From the NCBI GenBank assembly GCA_013215375.1, contig JABSRB010000022.1, positions 20,892-84,891 of the forward strand: 64,000 nt of DNA. The letters run 5' to 3'. Origin of the DNA: Oceanospirillaceae bacterium. Its GTDB lineage: Bacteria > Pseudomonadota > Gammaproteobacteria > Pseudomonadales > Balneatricaceae. Numbering within the stretch: position 1 is the first letter of the stretch; every line of letters starts with the position of its first letter. Below the pieces are notes generated by a model. It was not told where the DNA came from and did not search any database. It saw nothing but the letters and a program-made list of their open reading frames with translations. The position numbers and the translations under genes are program-made. Of the stretch, positions 18,127-26,327 are shown piece by piece.

Positions 18127-18296
18127 TTTGATACATTTTTATTAAGTACTAGAGGCCTTGCATAATATACAGCTCAGCGCAGTTGTCATGTAAAAGCCAC
18201 TTATAATGATTATTCAAATTGCTACTATAGTCCTATGGTGGATAGTCTGAAATGGCTTATCCTATAACCATCAGCAGCTATTTATCTTGTCCGTGA

Positions 18297-19007
<711 letters not shown>

Positions 19008-19022
19008 GCACTATAATGCATG

Positions 19023-19049
19023 AAAAAGCCGCCTAGAGCGGCTTTTTTT
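19023..19049 (+). terminator. Rho-independent terminator of adk
   Basis: AAAAAGCCGC CTAGA GCGGCTTTTTTT. A perfect 10-bp stem starting 16 bp after the adk stop. Confidence 0.92.
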
Positions 19050-19054
19050 ATGGG

Positions 19055-19374
19055 TTTTAATAGAGATGAATTAGGCGGAGCCTAAATCATCAAGGGTTTA
19101 ATTCCCTGGCCCTCGGGGCGTGAGCTTGTAAGAACCAAAAGAAACTAGGAGGCTGTCCGAGAGCTGCGATCGTAGCGAGAGCAAGACTATTTGAGGCAAA
19201 ATTAGCGGTAATTTGAGGCGAATAGCGTGCTATTTAACGAAATTTAACGTTAATTTTAACCAAATAGACTTGGTCGCAGTAGATTAGTCTGTTCTCGGAC
19301 AGCCTCCTAGCAATACCCCGCATCCGTAAGTGAAGACTCGCGACGTGAGAGGGCTTGCCCCGGGGATCTTTATT
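19055..19374 (+). repeat. Family A dispersed repeat, copy 3, interrupted by a full family B element
   Basis: Left half TTAATAGAGATGAATTAGGC ... AACCAAAAGAAACTAG and right half CTAGCAATACCCCGCATCC ... GCCCCGGGGATCTTTATT are continuous in copy 1 (1751-1908). They are split here at the CTAG by a family B element, which makes copy 1 the empty site for comparison. Confidence 0.85.
19149..19306 (+). mobile_element. Family B MITE-like element nested in family A, flanked by CTAG duplication
   Basis: 158 bp. Terminal inverted repeats GAGGCTGTCCGAGAG ... GTTCTCGGACAGCCTC are nearly perfect over 15 bp. CTAG occurs on both sides (19145-19148 and 19307-19310) but only once in the empty family A copy, consistent with a 4-bp target duplication. 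The interior has the palindrome AATAGCGTGCTATT and no coding potential, so it depends on a transposase elsewhere. Confidence 0.85.
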
Positions 19375-19463
19375 AATTTCTGAAAAACTTGAAACCTGCT
19401 ACATTTACGTACTAATAATAACTCTAGTTTATAAAAATTAGCTAGGCAAGACGAGCAGTAGTA

Positions 19464-20495
19464 ATGTCTAAAATAGAGAAAACAGCGATAATATTAGTTA
19501 ATATAGGCACGCCCGATAAGCCTGATACTAAGTCAGTTGCAGCGTTTTTGGGGGAGTTCCTCGCTGATACTCGCGTTATTGAGGGAACAGGACTTAGGCG
19601 CTGGTTGTGGCTTTTTATTCTCAAGTTTATCGTGTTGCAAACTAGGCCTAAAAAAGTAGCCAAACTGTATAAGCAGATATGGCAGCAAGATTCCCCTATG
19701 CGCAATATTTTAAATAAACAGGTAGCAGCGCTGCAAAAAAACTTGGACGATCAATATAAAGTACCTGCAAAAGTGTATGGGAGCATGACATACGGCGCGA
19801 AAAATTTAACGTATTTACTCGATCAGCTACAGGGGGAGGGATACCAACAGGTATTTGTCATACCCATGTTCCCACAGTATTCGGCGACATCAACAGGTGC
19901 TGTGTATGATAAAGTGGCCTGTTTTCAAAAGCGGGCGCGCGAAGTTTTAGATGTACGGATTTTAAAGTCATATTATAATGATGTAAATTTCATTAAAGCA
20001 TTAACGCAGTCATTAGAGAGCCATTGGCACAGACAACCTGCGGCAGACAAGACCATTTTTTCCTACCATGGCATTCCTCAGCAGTACGCGGATGCGGGTG
20101 ATCCGTACCAGCAACACTGTCTGCAGACAACAGAATTAGTAAAAACTGAAATTCGCAAAGGTGAGTTTGCAGCTCAAGCGGAAAATATCACTAGTACATT
20201 CCAATCTCGTTTTGGGGTGACTCAATGGATAAAACCTTATACCGATAAATATTTATTACAGTTAGGGAATGAAAAAGTAACGGCTGTTGATGTTATTTGC
20301 CCGGCTTTCTCCGCAGATTGCCTAGAGACTTTAGAGGAGATAGCGCAAACGAATAAAGCGCTATTTATTGAAAGCGGTGGTCAACAATACCGCTATATAG
20401 AAGCATTGAATGATAATCCGTTGTTTATTGAATGCCTGTTTAAGATTGTGCAACAACAAGCCGGTGATTGGCTGGGAGATAAAATTGAATCCTGA
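19464..20495 (+). CDS. hemH: Ferrochelatase
   Basis: 343 residues. Inserts Fe2+ into protoporphyrin IX, the last step of heme synthesis. The N-terminus (AIILVNIGTPDKPD) and the catalytic histidine motif FSYHGIPQQY (about 196-205) are typical, as is the C-terminal CPAFSADCLETLEEI. No C-terminal iron-sulfur cysteine cluster is seen. The ATG is at 19464. The end overlaps rlmB by 11 bp. Confidence 0.96.
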   Translation: MSKIEKTAIILVNIGTPDKPDTKSVAAFLGEFLADTRVIEGTGLRRWLWLFILKFIVLQTRPKKVAKLYKQIWQQDSPMRNILNKQVAALQKNLDDQYKVPAKVYGSMTYGAKNLTYLLDQLQGEGYQQVFVIPMFPQYSATSTGAVYDKVACFQKRAREVLDVRILKSYYNDVNFIKALTQSLESHWHRQPAADKTIFSYHGIPQQYADAGDPYQQHCLQTTELVKTEIRKGEFAAQAENITSTFQSRFGVTQWIKPYTDKYLLQLGNEKVTAVDVICPAFSADCLETLEEIAQTNKALFIESGGQQYRYIEALNDNPLFIECLFKIVQQQAGDWLGDKIES

Positions 20496-21231
20496 TGTTA
20501 TTTTTGGTTTTCACGCAGTGAAAACAACCTTGAAACATGACGCTACGCGTATAAAAAAGCTGCTAGTTATTGCAGAGCGTAAAGATGAGCGTATTGGTGA
20601 GGTTATCGAGAGCGCTAAAGCGCTTAATATTCCTATTGAGCGCTGTAATCGTAAGCTATTAGATGAATGCACTGGTAGAGGAACTCATCAGGGCGTGGCA
20701 CTAGAGTGTGAGCCAATCCAAGCTAAAAATGAGGCTTATTTAGATAAATTATTAGATAATTTATCGGAGCCCGCTTTTTTGTTAGTGCTCGATGGGGTGA
20801 CTGATACACACAATCTAGGAGCCTGTATTCGCAGTGCAGATGCCGCGGGTATTCACGCTGTAATAGCACCAAAAAACAATTCGGCACCATTAAATGCCAC
20901 TGTTGCGAAAGTGGCTTGCGGCGCGGTTAATGTTGTTCCCTATGTTCAAGTCACTAATCTTGCAAGGACATTACAGCAGTTGCAGCAACGCGGAATATGG
21001 CTTGCGGGTACATCTGGAGATGCGGAGCAAGACGTCTACCAGGCAAACTTGGTGGGCCCGTTGGCTATTGTCATGGGAGCTGAAGGAAAGGGGATGCGCA
21101 GACTCACTCAAGAGAACTGTGACTTTTTACTGAAAATTCCGATGGCGGGAGAAGTGAGTAGTTTGAATGTCTCGGTCGCGGCAGGTGTCTGTTTGTTTGA
21201 GGCGGTTAGACAGCGCAGCCATACAAAATAA
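20485..21231 (+). CDS. rlmB: 23S rRNA (guanosine-2'-O-)-methyltransferase RlmB
   Basis: 248 residues from the TTG at 20485; the frame extends upstream to 20410, but that stretch is antisense-like to hemH and not conserved. An N-terminal substrate-binding domain (PDVIFGFHAVKT) precedes the SPOUT domain. The three SPOUT motifs are present: LDGVTDTHNLGACIRSAD, IVMGAEGKGM and IPMAGEVSSLNVSVAAGV. It methylates G2251 of 23S rRNA. A GGGAG Shine-Dalgarno lies about 9 nt before the TTG. Overlap with hemH suggests coupling. Confidence 0.94.
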   Translation: MNPDVIFGFHAVKTTLKHDATRIKKLLVIAERKDERIGEVIESAKALNIPIERCNRKLLDECTGRGTHQGVALECEPIQAKNEAYLDKLLDNLSEPAFLLVLDGVTDTHNLGACIRSADAAGIHAVIAPKNNSAPLNATVAKVACGAVNVVPYVQVTNLARTLQQLQQRGIWLAGTSGDAEQDVYQANLVGPLAIVMGAEGKGMRRLTQENCDFLLKIPMAGEVSSLNVSVAAGVCLFEAVRQRSHTK

Positions 21232-21237
21232 AAAGAA

Positions 21238-21268
21238 CAGCCCCATCTAGCTTGGCTAGGTAGGGCTG
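21238..21268. terminator. Bidirectional hairpin between rlmB and the convergent lipoprotein gene
   Basis: CAGCCC CA TCTAGC TTG GCTAG GTA GGGCTG, an interrupted stem between two converging genes. T-tracts are weak on either side. Confidence 0.6.
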
Positions 21269-21305
21269 AATTATAACTTCTTATCAAATTTTGGTGACTC
21301 AGTTT

Positions 21306-22349
21306 TTACTGAGAGACACCTAGCTTTCTTAAAGTAGCAATCGTCAGCTGACCAGAAGCTAAGCCATTGGCTTTCTGATAGCCATTAACAGCCGCTAATG
21401 TTTCTCTTCCCAAAATGCCATCGATTGGACCTGGATTATAGTTCTCAGCCTTAAGCGCGCGCTGTAAGCGTCTGACAACATCACCATTGGTGTTTGTTTC
21501 ACACAAAATTGAGCGCCACTCTAACTGCGAACTCTGCACCATGACACGCTGTGAGATGGTCTGAGTTTTTCCTGGGATATCTATGGTGCGCTGTACAGCA
21601 GGTTGCGAAATTTTGTGGATGTGGATTTCTTTGTAAATAGCAGGTACTGCGACTTCACGGGTAGTAGCTGCTTGATCTACGACACGACGCGTGATGGTTT
21701 TAGTCTTAGCAGGTACTTCAACACTTCTAACGCTAGCGGGTTGGTCGATAATGCGTTTGGTGATGGTTTTGTATTCTGCAGGCACTTCAACAAGACACAT
21801 AATCTCGCCAGTGATTGAATCAATCTTTTGGATAGGGCCTTTGCCTTTTTTCCACTCAGTACGGGCAGGTTTAACCATAACCTTTTCCGTGACTGTTCTA
21901 AAAGTCGCTGCCGTTTTGATTAAGCGCTGTGATGCTTCATGTACGACAATAGTTTCAGTCACTGTTTTAAAAGTGGCGGGGATGACCACTAATTTAGTGC
22001 TGGCGGCTTGAATGGCAATGCGCTGATTAGCATGAACATATTCAGCTTTTGTCGTTTCAATGCGCTGTGATGGCGCCATTGTCTCAATGGTTTGAGATCT
22101 TGTCTCGTATCTAGCAGGGGTTAGAACTCTTGCATAACACTCGCCCGCTTTCGGGTTGGGTGGAGTAAGTCCTTGCGAGCTTCCAGATGACCTTAAGCGA
22201 TCTAGTTCCGCCTCTAGTTGTGCAATTCTGTCTAGGTCGTCATCTAGTGCGTTAGTGGTGTTTCCATTGCCTAGATTTAAGTTGGCGCAACCACTGAGTA
22301 TGGAGACACTCAATGCTGCTATAGCAAAACCAGTTGATTTCAATTTCAT
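21306..22349 (-). CDS. Lipoprotein with tandem beta-like repeats and a C-terminal peptidoglycan-binding domain
   Basis: 347 residues. The N-terminal signal ends in a lipobox (SILSGC, Cys21). A short coiled segment (DDLDRIAQLEAELDRLRSS) follows. About eight or nine degenerate repeats of some 22-25 residues come next, pattern 'VPAxYKTITxRVVDQPAxxR', covering roughly 70-280. The C-terminus (about 285-345) is a PG_binding_1 domain (RRLQRALKAENYNPGPIDGILGRETLAAV). Two cysteines near repeat ends (CYARV, MCLVEVPAEY) recur in related proteins I have seen. The inference is an outer-membrane-anchored wall-binding protein; its specific function is unknown. Single gene with its own promoter region. Confidence 0.75.
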   Translation of the reverse strand: MKLKSTGFAIAALSVSILSGCANLNLGNGNTTNALDDDLDRIAQLEAELDRLRSSGSSQGLTPPNPKAGECYARVLTPARYETRSQTIETMAPSQRIETTKAEYVHANQRIAIQAASTKLVVIPATFKTVTETIVVHEASQRLIKTAATFRTVTEKVMVKPARTEWKKGKGPIQKIDSITGEIMCLVEVPAEYKTITKRIIDQPASVRSVEVPAKTKTITRRVVDQAATTREVAVPAIYKEIHIHKISQPAVQRTIDIPGKTQTISQRVMVQSSQLEWRSILCETNTNGDVVRRLQRALKAENYNPGPIDGILGRETLAAVNGYQKANGLASGQLTIATLRKLGVSQ

Positions 22350-22491
22350 ATATATTCCTTGTTTTTAATAGTTTATGCAGTATTTATTAGAGCAAAAAAT
22401 TCTAACCGCCAATATGATAACAAAAATTAAGACTATATTAATTAATTTGTCGTACATATTCGTTAAAAAAAGGATATTTATAAAAGACCGG

Positions 22492-22535
22492 AAAAAGCCA
22501 GCAGAGTTCCGTTGGTTTGCTACTGGCTTTATTTT
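22492..22535 (-). terminator. Terminator of hinT (reads on minus strand)
   Basis: On the minus strand AAAGCCAGTAG ... CTGCTGGCTTT followed by TTCC. The stem is good (22494-22504 with 22520-22530); the T-run is short. Confidence 0.7.
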
Positions 22536-22572
22536 GTATTCATAGAGAGGGTTAAAACGAGAGAGTGAATGA

Positions 22573-22899
22573 CTAGAGTTTTTTACCGCCGAGCAAATGT
22601 AAATGTATATGATAGACTTCTTGGCCACCGTCATCATTACAATTAAATACAGTGCGGTAACCGCTTTGCGCGATGTTGAATTGCTCCGCTAGCGTACTGG
22701 CGGTTTTAACTAACCTTCCCACTAGCTCAATGTCTTGTTCTGTCACATCGTTTAAAGTGCAAATGTGTTTTTTAGGGACGATTAATAAATGGATAGGGGC
22801 TTTCGGATTGATATCGTTAAACGCGATCATATGATCGTCTTCGTATTGTATGGTCGCGGGTATTTCACGCTTAATTATTTTACAAAAAAGGCAATCCAT
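22573..22899 (-). CDS. hinT: HIT-family purine nucleoside phosphoramidase HinT
   Basis: 108 residues, of the HinT/YcfF type. The zinc-like N-terminus MDCLFCKIIKREIPA and the histidine triad HIHLHLLGG near the C-terminus are both present. It hydrolyses AMP-lysine and related phosphoramidates. The start ATG at 22899 follows AAAGATAGAGATGAAAAT. It is monocistronic. Longer alternative frames downstream are antisense noise. Confidence 0.95.
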   Translation of the reverse strand: MDCLFCKIIKREIPATIQYEDDHMIAFNDINPKAPIHLLIVPKKHICTLNDVTEQDIELVGRLVKTASTLAEQFNIAQSGYRTVFNCNDDGGQEVYHIHLHLLGGKKL

Positions 22900-22986
22900 A
22901 TTTTCATCTCTATCTTTAAGTTATGGGTAATTGTGTGTAGATGTACCTTAGTATAACGTGATTTATAACAAAAAAGTTTACTGCTG

Positions 22987-24159
22987 TTAGTCAGTGAGTA
23001 AAGGTTTGTGCAATTTATTAAGGCCTATACAGCACATGCCAATGATGAGCCCCCAAAAAGCGGAGCCGATTGAGAAAAACTCAATACCCGAAATAGTAAC
23101 CAGTAGCGTAATCAGTGCCGCTTCACGCTCATAAGACTCCGCTAACGCGTTGTTGAGGCTTTTTCCCAAGGTGCCAAGCAATGCTAAACCTGCAATAACC
23201 ATGATCAGTGCTTTGGGCAGCATTATAAACAAGCTGACCACACTCGCACCAAAGATGCCGATCAAAATATAAAATAGTCCTGTGCAAATGCCTGCTTTAT
23301 AACGTGTGTTTTTATCCGCGTCAGCTTCTTCTGAGCAGCAAATCGCCGCCGTAATCGCTGCTAAATTGTAAGAGAATCCACCAAGGGGTGCCATGATCAT
23401 GGTTATTGCGCCAGTGATTCCCAGTGCTGCAGACATGGGGGGATTGTATCCAGCAGCTTTTAAGGTGGCGGCCCCAGGTACGTTTTGAGAGCTCATGGTA
23501 ACAATAAAAAGGGGGATAGAAATGCTGATAAAACTCGCCAGAGAAAAGCTTGGGGATACCCATATTGGACTGGCAAACTTAAGGGTAAAGCCTTGAGCAT
23601 CTATTAGACCTTGCCAATAGCTAAATAGCAGTCCGATGCTTAAGATAAAGGGGATAGTAAAGTTCTTGAGCAGTGGTTTAGCAAGAAGATAACCGACTCC
23701 CATAACACAGACTAATAACAGTGAATCCTGCATAGAGGAAAATATATTAAGCCCAAATTGGAACAATATGCCCGCTAACATGGCGTTGGCAATTGAGTTG
23801 GGAATTAAATGTTGCAGCTTTTCGAACCAGCCAGTCACTCCGCAGATTAAAATAAGCAAGCCACAGAGTATAAAACTGCCAATTGCCTGCTCCATACTAA
23901 CTCCCTCTAAGGAGGTAACTAATAGTGCTGCGCCGGGAGTAGACCAAGCGGTAATGATGGGCATTTTGAAGCGAAAAGATAACAAAATTGAAGAGAAGCC
24001 TAAACCGACACCCAGTGCCAGCATCCAGCTATTGAGTTGAGCTTGACTAGCACCCAGAGACTGCGCGGCCTGAAAAATGATAGCTACACTGCTGGTGTAA
24101 CCAACAAGTACCGCAATAAATCCGCTACTGATATGGCTCAATTTAATCATCTTCATCAA
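22987..24159 (-). CDS. ydcO: BenE/YdcO family transporter
   Basis: 390 residues with about 12 transmembrane segments and the BenE-family start (SSGFIAVLVGYTSSVAIIFQAA). BenE in Acinetobacter is a benzoate:H+ symporter; YdcO of E. coli is a homologue of uncertain substrate. There is no aromatic catabolism gene nearby. It is divergent from an XRE-cupin regulator, the same partnership as E. coli ydcO with sutR/ydcN, so the substrate need not be benzoate. The operators at 24207-24255 lie in the shared upstream region. The start ATG is at 24159; a second Met lies 1 codon on. Confidence 0.85.
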   Translation of the reverse strand: MMKMIKLSHISSGFIAVLVGYTSSVAIIFQAAQSLGASQAQLNSWMLALGVGLGFSSILLSFRFKMPIITAWSTPGAALLVTSLEGVSMEQAIGSFILCGLLILICGVTGWFEKLQHLIPNSIANAMLAGILFQFGLNIFSSMQDSLLLVCVMGVGYLLAKPLLKNFTIPFILSIGLLFSYWQGLIDAQGFTLKFASPIWVSPSFSLASFISISIPLFIVTMSSQNVPGAATLKAAGYNPPMSAALGITGAITMIMAPLGGFSYNLAAITAAICCSEEADADKNTRYKAGICTGLFYILIGIFGASVVSLFIMLPKALIMVIAGLALLGTLGKSLNNALAESYEREAALITLLVTISGIEFFSIGSAFWGLIIGMCCIGLNKLHKPLLTD

Positions 24160-24170
24160 AGCTCTCGTAT

Positions 24171-24199
24171 TTGTTGTTCGCTAAAAGAGGCGCTATAAT
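24171..24199 (+). promoter_or_regulatory. Sigma-70 promoter of the XRE-cupin regulator
   Basis: TTGTTG (24171-24176), 17 bp, TATAAT (24194-24199). The -10 is perfect and the expected transcription start (about 24206) abuts the first operator. Confidence 0.7.
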
Positions 24200-24206
24200 T
24201 AGCGTC

Positions 24207-24255
24207 GTGCGTTATAGCGCACAATGCAAGACTAACACTGTGCGTTATAACGCAC
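24207..24255. promoter_or_regulatory. Two palindromic operators for the XRE-cupin regulator
   Basis: GTGCGTTATAGCGCAC (24207-24222, one mismatch in the palindrome) and GTGCGTTATAACGCAC (24240-24255, perfect), 33 bp apart centre to centre, about three helical turns on one face. They lie between the predicted start and the GTG start codon. Autorepression, and joint control of the divergent transporter, is the inference. Confidence 0.8.
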
Positions 24256-24259
24256 AACA

Positions 24260-24802
24260 GTGGGTGAAAGTTTGAAGAAAGTTATAGCAGATAATTTAAA
24301 AGCGTATCGCAGTGAAAAAGGCTGGAGTTTGAGTAGGACTGCTCAGGAAACGACGGTGAGTAAAGCGATGTTAGGTCAATTAGAACGTCAAGAATCAAGC
24401 CCAACAATGGCGACGATGTGGAAAATTGCCAAAGGTTTTGATTTGCCACTATCAGCGTTAATAGAGCCTGGCCTGTTGCACTCAAAAAAAGCAGGGCCAA
24501 CACCTGATAAGCTTGATGATATTTTTCAGTATAAAATACTTTTTCCCTTTGATCCAAAACTTGGCAGTGAAATGTTCTTACTGGTGTTACCTGCTGGCAA
24601 AGAAAGCTATTCGAATGCCCATGCAAAGGGAGTTGTTGAGGATATTGTGGTGATCAGTGGCATGCTTGATATTTTTATTGAGGGCCAGTGGCAGAGTTTA
24701 AAGGCGGGGGAGGTTTTGCGCTTTGATGCCGACCAAGAACATGCCTATCGCAACAGCACGGCTGAAAATGCTGTTTTTCATAATATAATTCACTACCGCT
24801 AG
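24260..24802 (+). CDS. XRE-family regulator with C-terminal cupin domain (SutR/YdcN-like)
   Basis: 180 residues. Helix-turn-helix at about 8-65 (LKAYRSEKGWSLSRTAQETTVSKAMLGQLER... pattern), cupin at about 105-178 (GVVEDIVVISGMLDIFIEGQWQ...EHAYRNS). E. coli SutR has the same domains and also adjoins ydcO; it is linked to sulfur-utilisation control. The start is GTG at 24260; TTG at 24272 is an alternative with a GGGTG just ahead. The two palindromes immediately upstream are likely its own sites. The ligand of the cupin is unknown. Confidence 0.88.
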   Translation: MGESLKKVIADNLKAYRSEKGWSLSRTAQETTVSKAMLGQLERQESSPTMATMWKIAKGFDLPLSALIEPGLLHSKKAGPTPDKLDDIFQYKILFPFDPKLGSEMFLLVLPAGKESYSNAHAKGVVEDIVVISGMLDIFIEGQWQSLKAGEVLRFDADQEHAYRNSTAENAVFHNIIHYR

Positions 24803-24817
24803 TTGGCTCTAAAAGTA

Positions 24818-26314
24818 CTATGGAGTTGAAGAGTGGTAACTTTTTATTACTTCCCCGCGGCTAGTCACCGATTCAAGGTGAATGGTGAAGCCCCACAGTG
24901 TGCGCAAATGTTTGAGTACGTGATCAGCGGAGTCTGCTAGAGGTCGCTCCTGATGAATGTAATGCCTAAGAGTGAGGGAACGGTCCCCTTTAATATCAAC
25001 ATTGTATATTTGTATATTGGGTTCAAGGTAGCCTAAGTCATATTGATTGGCTAAATCACTGCGTATTTCTCGATAGCCTGACTCGTTGTGAATGGCAGAA
25101 ACTTTAAAGTTAGGTTTACTGGATTGATCCAATATCGAGAATAATTTCAGCTCGCGCATCAAATGTGGAGATAAATACTGTTGGATAAAACTTTCGTCTT
25201 TATAGTTGCGCATTGCATAATCTAAAGTGCTCTGCCAGGGGCTGCCAGCAATCTCTGGGAACCAAATTTTGTCTTCCTCTGTGGGGTGCTCGCAAATGCG
25301 CTTAATATCCATCATCATATTAAAGCCAAGCGTATAAGGGTTAATCCCTGAATAGTAAGGGCTGTCAAAGGGTGGTTGGTAGATGACACTAGTATGAGTT
25401 TGTAGAAACTCCATCATAAAACCATCATTGACCAATCCCTCTTTATACATCTGATCTATCAAGGTATAGTGCCAAAAACAGGCCCACCCTTCGTTCATTA
25501 CCTGAGTTTGCTTCTGTGGGTAGAAATACTGTGCCATTTTACGCACAATACGGATTACTTCTCGCTGCCAAGGCTCTAGTAGCGGCGCATTTTTCTCAAT
25601 AAAATACAGTAGGTTTTCCTCTGGCTCTAAAGGGAAATTTTGCGTTGCATCTTCAGCAGTATTGCTTTGTTTTTTTTCTATGCTACTCCAAAGCGTGTTG
25701 ATATGGCGTTGTAGGTATTCTTCGCGCTCTTCAATATTTTTGCTTTCCTGTTCTGGGGTGAGTGCAGGGGGGCGAATATAGCGGTTTACCCCAAAATTCA
25801 TTAATGCATGACAAGAATCGAGAATGCTTTCAACCGCGTCTACCCCGTAGCGCTCTTCGCATTTGTTAATATAATGTTTTGCAAATACTAAATAATCTAC
25901 AATGGCTGAGGCATCAGTCCAAGTGCGAAATAGGTAGTTACCTTTAAAAAAAGAATTGTGACCATAGCAGGCGTGAGCAATGACCAGTGCTTGCATCATC
26001 ATGGTGTTTTCTTCCATCAAATAGCCGATGCAAGGATCTGAATTGATCACGATTTCGTAGGCGAGTCCCATGCGACCGCGCTGGTAATTTTGACTGGTAT
26101 CTAGAAATCGTTTGCCAAATGACCAGTGGTTGTAATGCAACGGCATGCCAACGCTGGCGTAGGCATCCATCATTTGTTCTGCGTTGATGACTTCTATCTG
26201 ATTGGGATAAGTGTCTAGATTAAACTGTGCGGCAATTCTAGAAATCTCCCGATCGTATTGCTCAATTAACTCAAAAGTCCATTCCGCATCCGTAGATATA
26301 GGTGTTTTTTTCAT
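24818..26314 (-). CDS. ycgB: SpoVR family protein (YcgB-like)
   Basis: 498 residues from the ATG at 26314, preceded by GAGATAACT. The frame extends 43 codons further, but this region overlaps the upstream gene and is not conserved. SpoVR proteins are named for a Bacillus spore-cortex mutant; in proteobacteria the function is uncertain but they are co-encoded with the PrkA kinase and a vWA protein, as here. Recognisable stretches are LPLHYNHWSFGKRF, EIVINSDPCIGYLMEEN and HACYGHNSFFKGN. It begins 13 bp after the yeaH stop: the last gene of the trio. Confidence 0.93.
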   Translation of the reverse strand: MKKTPISTDAEWTFELIEQYDREISRIAAQFNLDTYPNQIEVINAEQMMDAYASVGMPLHYNHWSFGKRFLDTSQNYQRGRMGLAYEIVINSDPCIGYLMEENTMMMQALVIAHACYGHNSFFKGNYLFRTWTDASAIVDYLVFAKHYINKCEERYGVDAVESILDSCHALMNFGVNRYIRPPALTPEQESKNIEEREEYLQRHINTLWSSIEKKQSNTAEDATQNFPLEPEENLLYFIEKNAPLLEPWQREVIRIVRKMAQYFYPQKQTQVMNEGWACFWHYTLIDQMYKEGLVNDGFMMEFLQTHTSVIYQPPFDSPYYSGINPYTLGFNMMMDIKRICEHPTEEDKIWFPEIAGSPWQSTLDYAMRNYKDESFIQQYLSPHLMRELKLFSILDQSSKPNFKVSAIHNESGYREIRSDLANQYDLGYLEPNIQIYNVDIKGDRSLTLRHYIHQERPLADSADHVLKHLRTLWGFTIHLESVTSRGEVIKSYHSSTP

Positions 26315-26327
26315 AGTTATCTCAACT

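Noticed and set aside
20410..20484. An N-terminal extension of rlmB inside hemH
   Set aside because: The 25 extra residues are an out-of-frame reading of conserved hemH codons; the TTG at 20485 has a GGGAG site and gives the normal family N-terminus.
22365..22637. A 90-codon minus-strand frame downstream of and overlapping hinT
   Set aside because: Runs through the hinT terminator, overlaps the hinT 3' end in another frame, and its composition is low-complexity AT-rich with no recognisable domain.
22987..24159. A benzoate degradation locus
   Set aside because: Only a BenE-family transporter is present, with the regulator pairing of E. coli ydcO/sutR and no aromatic catabolic genes.
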